From Vombatus ursinus (lineage: Eukaryota; Chordata; Mammalia; Diprotodontia; Vombatidae), in assembly GCF_900497805.2 (NCBI RefSeq), contig NW_020954556.1, forward strand, positions 26,998,003-27,062,002: 64,000 nucleotides of DNA. The letters are read 5' to 3'. The translations under genes and the position numbers were made by a program. The notes under the pieces were generated by a model that did no database searches, had not been told where the DNA came from, and saw nothing but the letters and a program-made list of their open reading frames with translations. Shown piece by piece: positions 1 through 9,420 of this stretch. How positions within the stretch are numbered: position 1 is the first letter of the stretch; the number at the start of each line of letters is the position of its first letter.

Positions 1-900
1 GCTTAATGGCACTGTGTCATGACTCACGTGTTTCCTACTCTCTTTAGTTGTGCACCCTATTGACAGAGAGAGCAGATAAGAGAAATAACATTTTGGAACA
101 ATTAATAGAGTCTGTTGGAAATACTTACCTCCTATAGGTACGGGCCCAGTCAGAGCATTGTGGGGAATATCTTGTTTTCAAAACTTAAAGCACATGCTGG
201 CAAACATATTAAAAACATATTAAAAAGACATATTAAAAAGCTAGTATCAAACTGTTTCATTTCCTCAAATGATCAGATTGAAAACTTGTAATGTCTGGGG
301 GAGAGAACTGAAAATTAATCTACAAGCAGGTTTTACTAATGAGTTTGTTTTTGTATGCTTTGGTTAAGTTGAAGAAGGCAGACATCTGGGGAAGTTTAGC
401 CTGCAGCTGGTGAGCGTGCTCTCTTAATGTAACCTATTAATTTTTGTAGTGGTGTAAGGAAAGGAGAGGGGAGGGATCTGTTATGCCTTTACTGAAGTAA
501 ATGGCACAATAAGAAAGGAGAATTGCCATTCAAAACTTTATGAATATTGATAGAGAAGTGAAAAGTATGTATATATAATATATTTATGGGTTCTCTGAGG
601 TTACAATATCCTTTGAAAATAGTGACCTAAAAAAAAAACCTTCTGCTGCGGTTCTTAATAATGAATGAAGCCAATTCTTCAAATCAGGAATGAAGGAAAC
701 AGTACCTGCAGGCCAGCAATGGAGATTAATGTAGCCAGGAAAGAGTCAGGGACCTGGAGAGAAGGAAGAGAAAGGAGGAATAAAGGCCCCTTTTCCTGTT
801 GGCTCACAGAAAAACTCTTTCAGGTCTGAGATTCTCTGTGAGTCACAGCCACTCACAAGCTATGAGATTGCTTCCCCCAAGCCAACTAGAAGCTCATAGA
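1..900. other. Stretch with no recognised feature
   Basis: I see no coding region, SINE head or LINE tail here. The sequence is AT-rich with short runs of A and T and a duplicated 'acatattaaaaa' motif near 205-235. It could be old decayed repeat or unique host sequence. Confidence 0.5.
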
Positions 901-904
901 GACA

Positions 905-1090
905 TCAGTTTAAGAGATGGAAAGGCCATCTAGAGGTCACCTACTTCACCCTCTTCATTTTAGAGATGAAGAAACAGGCCAAGAAAGGTTGAGTGACTTG
1001 TGTAAGGTCCCACAGGTAAGTGCCACAGCTATGATTCCAACTGGGGCCCTCTGCCTTCAAATCCATTGCTCTTTCCATTATACAATAAAA
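905..1090 (-). repeat. MIR-family SINE (MIR3-like)
   Basis: Read on the plus strand it shows the reverse of a MIR: 'tttagagatgaagaaacaggccaagaaaggttgagtgacttg' style core, then 'attccaactggggccctctg' and 'attgctctttccattatac' as the reversed 5' head. It is diverged and therefore old. Confidence 0.7.
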
Positions 1091-1224
1091 CAAAAAAGAC
1101 ATTTAATCGAATGACATAGCAAATAAGATGACAAGAAAAGATCCCCCCATGTACACATTCTTGCACATCATAGTATCACCAATGGGAGACATGCAGAGAA
1201 AATACGAATAACAATAAAAATAAC

Positions 1225-1415
1225 AAACATACCTATAGCACTTTGAGGTTTGCAAAGCATTAGACGTATATTATCTCACTTGATCCTCACAATAACCCTG
1301 GAAGGTAAGTAAGAGCTATCACTATCCTCGTTTTGCAGAGGAGAAATTTAAACTCAGGAAGAGGAGTCCTGTTAACTTCAGGCCGACTCTCTTATCCACT
1401 GCATCATCTAGCTGT
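1225..1415 (-). repeat. CORE-SINE / MIR-type copy
   Basis: The reversed order is seen: 'agcactttgaggtttgcaaagc', 'ttatctcacttgatcctcac', 'ttttgcagaggagaaattta' and finally 'ctcttatccactgcatcatctagctg', which is the reversed tRNA-like head. The middle carries a small deletion compared with the better copies at 13145 and 56145. Confidence 0.75.
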
Positions 1416-2770
1416 TTGATTTTTATTCTCATTAAACCTATACTTGCAAATTGAGTCTCCTAAACTCATTTTTTTTTGGCAAAAAACAAAAACAAAACCT
1501 AAAAGGCCTTGTGGGGGCTGCCTTGAGTTGGCACATCTAGCTCCCAAGCTCCTCCCTGATCGGCATGCGAATGAAACTAGGGAGGGTAACAAAAGCCTAG
1601 ATGAAACAGTGGGATGATGGGCCTCCATCCCTGCTTCATTTTCCTTTCCTTATTATGCATACCTGTTTCTACTATGCATGACTGCCAATGAATTTTCCAG
1701 CACAGACCTCCCTGTTGTCTCTATAGCAGTATGAAACAATTCTTCCCTAGGTGAAAGATTCACAATGGAAACTTTTTCCTCCCTCATTTTTGTGCCAATA
1801 AATAGTATCGTCACTTGGGATGAATGGGAATGATCGAATCTAATATAAACACCCCACCTTCGACATTTAGCAATAATCTTCCTGGTAAAAATATTTATTT
1901 CCGTGAGGCTCAAATAAAAGGTTAAAATATCTGGTTCTTAAATAATAGTACTTACAGAGCCTTTCAGAATGCTTCAACATTTCTGTTGTAATAAAGTGGT
2001 TGAATCAATAGATTATTTTCCAACTTGGAAAACCATATACTTAGAACATCTTGCTAAGGGATTGCAAATTTCCCTTGAGTTTTATGACCAAGTCTTTATT
2101 TTTAGTCCATCATTTCTTCATTTGTCCTTTGTTGTAACAATCTCTCAGGGACTCAGACCTGCAAATTGCATGATTAGAACTTTTTCGAGGTGGAAAAATC
2201 AAGTTTAAAAAAAATTGCTAAGGAGGGTTGTTGTCAAATAAGATACATATGGCAATCTGCAAACCCTAAGGCCCCATATGTGGCAGCTTTATTATTATTA
2301 TTATTATTTAACTGTTAAATACACAGCATTATCAAGAGACAATAGAAATTGATGTTTTGCTACTTTTAATATTATTTAATATTATTTTTTGATATATTCA
2401 TATAATATACATATATTTATATTATTATATTCCACTGTCAGATAACTCATTAAATTAAATTAACTCTCATTAAATTGCCATTCTTTTTATTTTAATTGGG
2501 AATTATGTACCTAGAGCTGACCAGAAGCAGAACGATGAAGTTTGTCTTTGGTGTCTTCTTGTCCTGTTGGCCTTATTGACTCTTTCCACTAGTACCTACC
2601 TGGTAGCCTTGTGCTGTCCTTTGCCCCTCTCTGTTCTTTACCACACCAATCTTGGCAGCACCCTCCATGACCTTGGCTTCTTTCCTTTTCCTTTCCAAAA
2701 CTTCTTCCTAAAGAACCTCTTCTCAGAGGATCCTGACAGCTACTAGGTTACAGTGAGTAATGGCAGTCAT
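1416..2770. other. Mostly unrecognised AT-rich sequence
   Basis: A (TTA)n microsatellite lies at about 2288-2310 and a very AT-rich patch at 2350-2480. Short open frames on both strands have no recognisable composition or motif. No repeat head or tail was identified. Confidence 0.45.
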
Positions 2771-2777
2771 ATTTAAT

Positions 2778-3290
2778 TCAATTCAACAAACATTCATTGA
2801 AATCACACAATGTATAAATAACTAAGGCCCTGGGGATACGAAGATGTTATGGTTTAGAGCCAGAAGGTACTTTAGAGATACTTAACCCAACCCCCTCATT
2901 ACGCAGATGGGGAAACTGGCACCCAGAGAGTTGTAGTAACTTGCCCAGGGTCAAGAGTTTCATTCAAGTCTTCTTCAGGCTCCAAATGCAGAATTTTCTT
3001 CCACTTGCACTGGGCTAACTCTTACGTCATAGATGAGTCTTTGCTCTTGAAGAGGCTATGATCTAGCAGGGTCATGGAAGTAAGTAAATGTAATGAAAAT
3101 TATAATGTAGTATATTTTTAAAAATATTATGAGAAAAACTGGAAGAGAGAAAAAGTTGGGAAAGTTTCATAGAGAAGCTAAGTCTTGATGGAAAGGTAGG
3201 CACGTGTAGAGAGCCCATTCCTGGAGGGAGACAGCATGAGCTAAAGCTCAGAGGACAAGGCAGGATGACATACATGGAGCAGTAGTGAGT
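2778..3290 (-). repeat. L2 3' region, split by a MIR
   Basis: The L2 3' end appears reversed as 'caacaaacattcattgaaatc...ccctggggatacgaag' at 2780-2848, and resumes at about 3030 with 'tttgctcttgaagaggctatgatctagcagggtcatgg' and a lower-quality extension to about 3290. A MIR at 2850-3020 interrupts it. Confidence 0.6.
2850..3020 (-). repeat. MIR3-like SINE inside L2
   Basis: It contains 'accccctcattacgcagatggggaaactggcacccagagag' and 'agtaacttgcccagggtcaagag', the reversed MIR core. The L2 sequence on both sides belongs together, so this MIR is a later insertion. Confidence 0.65.
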
Positions 3291-3471
3291 CAGATAAATA
3301 AATCCTTGCAATTGAGTTAACTAGCTAATGTGTTACTTCCCCCATATAGCCTAATGTCTGGTCTTTAAGTAATATTCCTTGAAGAAATGATGCTGATGGT
3401 AGGGATTGCAGGGAAATGGCAGACTAGCAGGGGAGATTTTGGAAATCAGGTAGGGTCTTCCAGCCTGTCTC

Positions 3472-3661
3472 AAAATTATACTACATGGGGGCAGCTAGGT
3501 GGTGCGGTAGATAGAATACTGGCCCTGGAGTCAGGAGGACCTGAGTTCAAATATGGCCTTAGACACATAACACTCACTAGCTGTGTGACTCTGGGCAAGT
3601 CACTCAACCCCAATTGCCTCACCAAGAAAACAAAAAAACAAAACCAAAAATTATACTACAT
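3472..3661 (+). mobile_element. tRNA-derived marsupial SINE with target duplication
   Basis: The short SINE class runs from 'ggggcagctaggtggtg' at 3488 through 'ctagctgtgtgactctgggcaag' to 'attgcctcaccaag' and an A-rich tail. It is flanked by an exact 15 bp duplication, aaaattatactacat, at 3472-3486 and 3647-3661. An intact duplication marks a fairly recent retroposition. Lack of the RTE-like tail puts it in the short, poly-A class (WSINE1-like). Confidence 0.92.
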
Positions 3662-3848
3662 GGGCAACTGTCTATCCCACATACAAGGCTAGACCTGTGT
3701 GTGTGTGCACAATGCAGGCAGTATCCAATTTAAGAACAGGTTGCAGTCTGGAAGTGATGGATTAAATTAAATTTAATAAAAATACTGAATGATGAGATAT
3801 TATAGTATCACCTTGGAATGCACTTTCTTTTTTTAAATAAGATAGGGT

Positions 3849-3870
3849 CAGAGAGAGAGAGAGAGAGAGT
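3849..3870. repeat. (GA)n microsatellite
   Basis: About nine GA units follow 'agggtca'. There is no coding context. Confidence 0.9.
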
Positions 3871-4720
3871 AGCTTTAGTTGGACAGTTCAAAAAGTAATG
3901 ATCTTTTCTAATCTAGATTAATATTGTAATGGAAACATTTTCTCTCATGAAATATCTTGCTCTTTGTGGTAGAATAGATATCGGCTAGGGTTAGTTTTCC
4001 CTAAAAGGCAACAAAACTGTCTCTGGAACCTTGTTGGTCCTTGTTTTTCTTGACACAGTTTCCTGATCACTTAACAGCATAAAAAAAAAAAAGTCCCATT
4101 CACATGGAGTTGGAGACTCTGATTTGGTGAATGTCAGAAGATCATGTGAGTAACCATAATCTGCCCAGATGCCTAAACATATTTCCATTTGGAGACGGGG
4201 GCGGGGGCATGTCTATAAAAGCAAAATGCCACTATATCTTTGTTGCATATCTTTGCTGTGTTAGTGTTAAGTAAACCTCTTTTTGTTAACTGTTCAATGA
4301 CTTGTAAATGTCTCATTTCATCCTAAAATCAAACCTGAACTAACAGGGTACTGACATCAGACCTGCCCCTAACACCTTGATTCCCGTTATTCGCAGAGAT
4401 CCCATTGATTCCCTATGTAACTCCCTATGTGGAAAGAGATCTATAAGAGGACACTACTTGGCTTGGTTTCTAGTTCTCTCCCACTTTTTCATTTTGGTCT
4501 TGCTAGTCCAAAGGTCCCCGACATCCTGGAGTCTACATACTCATTTATTTTCTTAATGTTTTTCATCCTGTCCACACTTAGCTACCATAACAGATATACT
4601 CATAGTTGGGCATACATTAACCAGTGATATTGGGAACAAAGGAAACTGTGTTATCAATAAGAAGTCCGTTCCTTAAATAAAATTTCAGCATCTTGTTATG
4701 TCTTCAGGTGGTCTAACTAG
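3871..4720. other. Unclassified stretch
   Basis: No clear repeat is recognised. At 4215-4345 'tctataaaagc' is followed some 70 bases later by 'taagtaaacctctttttgttaac', an arrangement reminiscent of a decayed LTR (TATA-like box, then polyadenylation region), but no paired end or target duplication was found. Confidence 0.3.
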
Positions 4721-4721
4721 A

Positions 4722-4935
4722 AGATTGCTGACCTGGAAGGAACCTTAGAGAGAATGTAGTCCAGTTCCCTTGTTTTACAGATATGGAAACTGAGATTTGG
4801 GGTGTGTGTGTGTATGTGTGTGTGTGTGTGAAATTAGGTGACTTACTTAAATTCCCCAAAATAGTAATTAGCAGAACTAGGATTCAAACCCAGATAGATC
4901 CCTGGATTTAAAAATCCATTGCTCTTGTGGAATGC
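4722..4935 (-). repeat. MIR3-like SINE with internal (TG)n
   Basis: The core is 'ccttgttttacagatatggaaactgag' and 'taattagcagaactaggattcaaaccc', reversed. A (TG)n tract at about 4803-4830 sits between the two parts of the core, so the microsatellite grew within the SINE. Confidence 0.7.
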
Positions 4936-5104
4936 AATATATATTCTTCTCTTGACTCTATCTCTGATCTGTAGCAATCTGGTCACCAATTCTCATCAGA
5001 CCCACATTTGAGGAACTTCTGAAGTCCTTGAGAGTAATATATGTGAAGAATTGATCTAAGTTGTTGCCTGATCTACTTCCTGAATTTTTAAGGCAGTGAA
5101 GCTT

Positions 5105-5385
5105 TGGAATCTTTTGGGCTGCAGAGTGGAGAGTGCTGGAATTAGAGTCGTGAAGACCTGAGTTTAAATTCTGCCTTAGTCAATTACTAAATGTATGATT
5201 CTGAGCATGTAATTTAATCTTTCTGAGCCTCAATTTCCTCATCTGTAAAATGGCCTAATAATAGCCCCTACCTCCCAGAGTTGTTATTAGGATTGAATGA
5301 GATAATGTATATAAAGCACTTTAAAGCCTTAAAATGCTATATAAATGCTAGTTGTTGTTGTTGATGTTGTTGTTAATGTTGTTAC
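5105..5385 (+). repeat. CORE-SINE / MIR-type copy with (GTT)n end
   Basis: The order is plus: 'gaagacctgagtttaaattctgcc', 'ctcaatttcctcatctgtaaaatgg', 'cctcccagagttgttattaggattgaatgag', 'taaagcactttaaag', ending in 'gctagttgttgttgttg'. The terminal GTT repeat is a normal 3' end for this subfamily. Confidence 0.78.
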
Positions 5386-6590
5386 CTCTCCCTTCAGGGT
5401 GCGGGCATGTTCCTTGGTACCTTATTTAGATAACAAAAGATAGCTTTTGATTAAATTTCAGTGACTGGAGCTGTCCAAAAGTGAATTGGTAAGTTTGGAG
5501 TTGCTTCTTGGCAATTCCCCGTCTTGTGCTACTCCCAAGATGATTTGGTTGACTCATACTCTTGTAGGAGAAGCCACCCCTTTGTGCTGGCCTATAAAAA
5601 TGAGACAAAAGACCTACTCAGCCCTTTGGGGCTCCTTTTTACCTTGTGTTCTAGATTCTGAGAAACAGCAGAGATGAATATTCTAGGCATAGAAGAACCC
5701 GTGCATGCATACAGTCTTTCCATCTAGGATCTGTTCATGGCTACCCTGTCGCATAAGTACAGGGGTGTTGTATGTACCTGCTCACATTACCCAAGATGAG
5801 AGACCATGGACAATTTCATTCCTGAGTCTTTGTCTCCTGGTTATATAGAAAGGGATTGCATAGATAGTATGAGTCCCCAAATCTAATCTGTTAACCAGAG
5901 AAAGAAGACTTCCTTGACATTGCCAGCCTTGGAGATTGCTTCAAGAGTAACTCAAATTCAAGAGTTTGGAAATCATGCTTTCTAGAGAGAGAAGGGAATT
6001 CCCAAGTAATACTTCTCTTGGAAAGAGAAAAGGATTGCCCAGGCATGGCCATGACATGCTGGGGAAAATGCCTTTGCTTTGCTCTCTGCTGACATTGTGA
6101 GTTATTCAAGACAGATATGGTTGTCCTGGGTTTTTGGAGCTGTGTAACAGCTATGACAGAGTAGCAAGTAACTGGGAGAAATGTAAGAAAATTAAGAATG
6201 AGAAAGCAGGATATTAGATTAAAAGAGATTTCTTAATAGGAAGAACCATTCTAGTGATCTTCCAAAGAGAGGAGTTGGTTCAGATGAGCAGAGATTTATA
6301 ATGAGGTTAGGCCAAACATCATATAAACTCATGTCTAGGCCATGGATTAGATGAGATTGAATAAGGAGGGGCTTCTTCAGCTCTCTATTTTGCACATCTA
6401 TGGACATAACTTGAAAGATCTTTTGTGAAACTGTCTACTCCTTTTGTACTCAAAAATGGTAAGCATTTACTATCCATTCCTCTCATAAGATGCTTAATCA
6501 ATATCCAGCCCTATTCTTTCTAACTAGGAAGAGGGAACAAGCTAAGTTAATGTATACTGGCAGAACCATTGAATTTACCCTTGGGAAAAG
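5386..6590. other. Stretch with no recognised feature
   Basis: Several short open frames lie on both strands, none with a recognisable domain. No SINE or LINE terminal sequence is seen. Confidence 0.45.
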
Positions 6591-6591
6591 G

Positions 6592-6652
6592 AATTACTCC
6601 TCCCCAGTGCTTAGCATAGTGCTTGGCACATAGTAGGCCCTCTAATGTTTAC
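6592..6652 (+). repeat. L2 3' terminal fragment
   Basis: The line 'cccagtgcttagcatagtgcttggcacatagtaggcc' is the diagnostic L2 3' end in the sense direction. Only about 60 bases survive. Confidence 0.7.
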
Positions 6653-6679
6653 ATGATCCTTTTGGGACCCCAGAAGGAG

Positions 6680-6835
6680 AGTCAAGTCAGTCAACAAGCA
6701 TTTCATAAGTGCTGTTAGTGTGCTAGGTACTGAGAATCCAACAAAAGGTAGTAACCCTCAGGTTGTAATCTGGGAGATAATATTAAAATAACTAAGTATG
6801 TACAAAATACCTACATATCTATATCAGTCTCTCTA
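6680..6835 (-). repeat. L2 3' end, antisense
   Basis: The reversed L2 end is visible in 'cagtcaacaagcatttcataagtgc' and 'tgtgctaggtactgagaatcc', continuing to 'ctaagtatgtacaaaatac'. The matching interior reappears at 7355-7560, so the intervening sequence probably inserted into it. Confidence 0.6.
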
Positions 6836-6917
6836 TATAATATATGATCGTAATTATAATATGTGGTATGTATTTTACTATAATACTATACACACCCACA
6901 TATACACACACAACCTT

Positions 6918-7133
6918 TTTGGTCTCACTATAGCCTTTGACACTATTCATCACCATCTCTTTTTGGATATTCTCCTCTTGGTTTTGTGATACTCTTCTCT
7001 CCTGGTTCTCCTCCTACTTGTCTAACAACTCCTTCTCCTCCTGCATCTTCTTTCAGATCATGTGTACTAATTGTAGATTAATCACAAAGCTCTGTCCTGG
7101 TACCTATTCTCTTCTACCTCTATTTTATATTGC
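6918..7133 (+). repeat. L2 reverse-transcriptase fragment
   Basis: The plus-strand translation carries the RT motif region 'TIAFDTIHHHLFLDILL' followed by 'LLSWFSSYLSN', matching the L2 motif AFDTVDH...LLSWF.SYL. The same segment of the L2 ORF occurs at 8609-8839 at clearly recognisable nucleotide identity. The frame is broken and the copy is a relic. Confidence 0.72.
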
Positions 7134-7136
7134 TTG

Positions 7137-7168
<32 letters not shown>

Positions 7169-7272
7169 CACAGGGAGAGAGACAGACACAGAGAGATAGA
7201 GAGAGAGAGACAGAATGAGACAGAGACAGAGAAAGAAGGAGAGGCAGAGACAAAAGAGAGACAGAGAGAGAG

Positions 7273-7322
<50 letters not shown>
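7134..7322. repeat. (GA)n-rich simple repeat
   Basis: About 190 bases of GA, CAGA and GAGACA units, becoming a pure (GA)n tract of some 50 bases at 7270-7322. The long open frames over this tract (Leu-Ser rich on one strand, Arg-Glu rich on the other) are products of the repeat, not genes. Confidence 0.95.
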
Positions 7323-7326
<4 letters not shown>

Positions 7327-7339
7327 GAAGACAATCTAA

Positions 7340-7560
7340 AGGACCAGGAATGGCCTCCTGCAGAAGGTGAGTGTTGAGTTGAGTTTCAAAGACAGCCTTA
7401 GAGGCGGTGGTAATGAGAGAGAACATTCCAGGCCAGTGCAAAGTCACAGAATACGGAGATAAAGTGTCAGGCACAAAGAACAGCAAATAGGCCAGTGTCA
7501 TTGCATCATAGAGTTCACAGAAGACTGGAAAAGGAGGCTGAGCCAGTGTAATGATATGGC
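7340..7560 (-). repeat. L2 interior fragment, antisense
   Basis: It carries 'gagagaacattccaggccagtgcaaag', 'gaacagcaaataggccagtgtcattg' and 'agaagactggaaaagg', which are the reversed L2 3' region as also seen at 38840-39030. Together with 6680-6835 it forms one disrupted copy. Confidence 0.6.
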
Positions 7561-7764
7561 TCTTTCCACTAGGATGTGAGCCTCACCCATTTTCATCTAT
7601 AGTATTTGTTTAATGATTAATTCGATCTGTCAGCAAGGTGCTAGGCATTGCACAAACCCATTCTTTCTTATAGATCCCACAGCCTCGGCAGGCCCATTGT
7701 TAGTTGCCAGGGTCTCCTCTGACCTTCATATTCATGAGGGTCATGGTGGCCATCCACAGCAGGA

Positions 7765-7935
7765 TCATAGGGTTTAGCACTAAATGGACCTTAAAGACCA
7801 TCTGGTCCAACCCTGTCATTTTATAGATGAGGAAACAGAGACCCAGAGAGGTTAAGTGATTTGTCCAACATTACCCAGCAGAGCTAGGATTCAAGCCTGG
7901 GTCCTTTGGCCGTAAACCTTTGCAGTCTGTCACAC
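7765..7935 (-). repeat. MIR3-like SINE
   Basis: The reversed core reads 'ggtccaaccctgtcattttatagatgaggaaacagagacccagagaggttaag', followed by 'agagctaggattcaagcctgg'. Well conserved for a MIR. Confidence 0.8.
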
Positions 7936-8176
7936 TGGGCATCTAGGTGATGCAGTGGATAGAATGTCAGGCCTGGAGTTAGGAAGACCAGAGTTCAAAT
8001 TCAGCCTCAGACACTTTCTAGCTGTGTGACTCTGGGCAAGTCGCTTAATCCTATTTGCCTTAGTTTCCTCATCTTAAAATGAAGTGGAGAAGGAAATGGC
8101 AAACCACTCCATTACATTTGCCAAGAAAACCCTAAACGGGGTCACAAAGAGTCAGACACGACTGAACAACGACATT
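7936..8176 (+). mobile_element. Marsupial SINE with RTE-like tail
   Basis: It runs from 'gggcatctaggtgatgcagtggatag' through 'ctagctgtgtgactctgggcaag' and 'ggagaaggaaatggcaaacc' to the tail 'gagtcagacacgactgaacaacg'. The tail resembles the 3' end of RTE/BovB LINEs, which suggests mobilisation by that machinery. A clear target duplication was not found. Confidence 0.85.
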
Positions 8177-8599
8177 GTACTGCCTCTCTCTTTGGCCAGT
8201 GACGCTGCATTTTCCACAGTCTCACAGTTCCTTTAACATTCTTGGGTAAATGTCATCTTGTTCTAATGGTTTATTTACTTTTAAGTTTCATTTGATTCTA
8301 GAATAAACATAAAATGTTTTATAATGCATATGATACATAGTGGAATATTTAAGACGTTATTATAATTCTCTTAGTGGTGTCTAAAGTGAACCTAGGGAGT
8401 GTGATGGTCTGATCATAAGGGGTATGCAATCAATCAGTCAATGGATGGGAAGATGTGTTGTTGGATCCCACCCTTACCCTAATAGCCAGTTGTGAGGTTT
8501 ATCTCCGACATAACCACACCTGCCATTATTCCCCAATGCTCTCCAACTCTACCACCTCTGTACAATGCAGAGTTCCCCAATTTCCCCTCTCTAGCTGTG

Positions 8600-9420
8600 T
8601 GTCTCAACCTTTTTGGTCTCACTATATATAGCCTTTGACGCTATTGATCACCCTCTCCTTTTGGATATTCTCATCTCTCTTGGTTTTTGTGATACTCTTC
8701 TCTCCTGGTTCTCCTTCTACCTGTCTGACAGCATCTTCTCCTGCTGCATCTTCTTCTAGATCATATGTACTAATTGTGGACTAATCACAAAGCCCTGTCC
8801 TGGGCCCTATTCTCTTCTACCTCTATTTTATATTGCTTGGTGATCACATTAGTTTCTATGGATTTAATGATCATCTCTGTGTAGATGATTCCCCTATTTC
8901 TTTATCAAGCTCTAATTCTTAGCTCCAGTCTTGTATCTCTGATTGCCTATTGGACATTTCAATTTGGATGTCTTATAGGCATCTTAAACTCGACAGGGCC
9001 GTAACTGAACTCATCTCTTCCCCCAGACTTCCATGTTATAGTCAAGGACACAACCATCCTCCCAGTCACTCAGGATTGAAACTTAGGTGTTACACTCAAC
9101 CTCTCACTCATTCACCCCACCTATCTGATCTGTTGCTAAGTCATGCTGATTCTATCTTTATAACACCTCTCATTTATTTCCCCTCCTCTGGCACAGCAGC
9201 CACTCTGACGTGGGCCTTCATCACCTCACACCTGACTTATTGTAATAGACTCTGGTTTCCCTGCCTCAAGTCTGTCCCCTCTGATTCATCATTCACTCAG
9301 CTATTACGTTGTTCTTCCTAAGGCACAGGTCTGTCCATATCACCCTCTTGTTCAGTAAACTCTGGCATCTCCCTATTACCTACCTCCAAGATCCAATAGG
9401 AATTCCTCTGTTTGGCTTTT
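8600..9420 (+). repeat. L2 RT region, left part (split by HAL1)
   Basis: The sense L2 order is RT segment 'agcctttgacgctattgatcacc' (8630s), 'tctggtttccctgcctcaag' (9250s), then 'aggcacaggtctgtccatatcacc' and 'attcctctgtttggctttt', where the HAL1 insertion interrupts. Translated pieces include 'LDRAVTELIS' and 'WAFITSHLTYCNRLWFPCLKS', which matches the L2 motif around the leucine-aspartate-tyrosine-cysteine site. The frame is broken. Confidence 0.85.

Noticed and set aside
3485-3560. Possible tRNA gene in SINE heads
   Set aside because: The heads are tRNA-derived SINE promoters with degraded cloverleaf; no intact tRNA was seen.
7082-7501. A 139-residue Leu/Ser-rich frame on the minus strand and an Arg/Glu-rich frame on the plus strand
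   Set aside because: Both are translations of the GA simple repeat.
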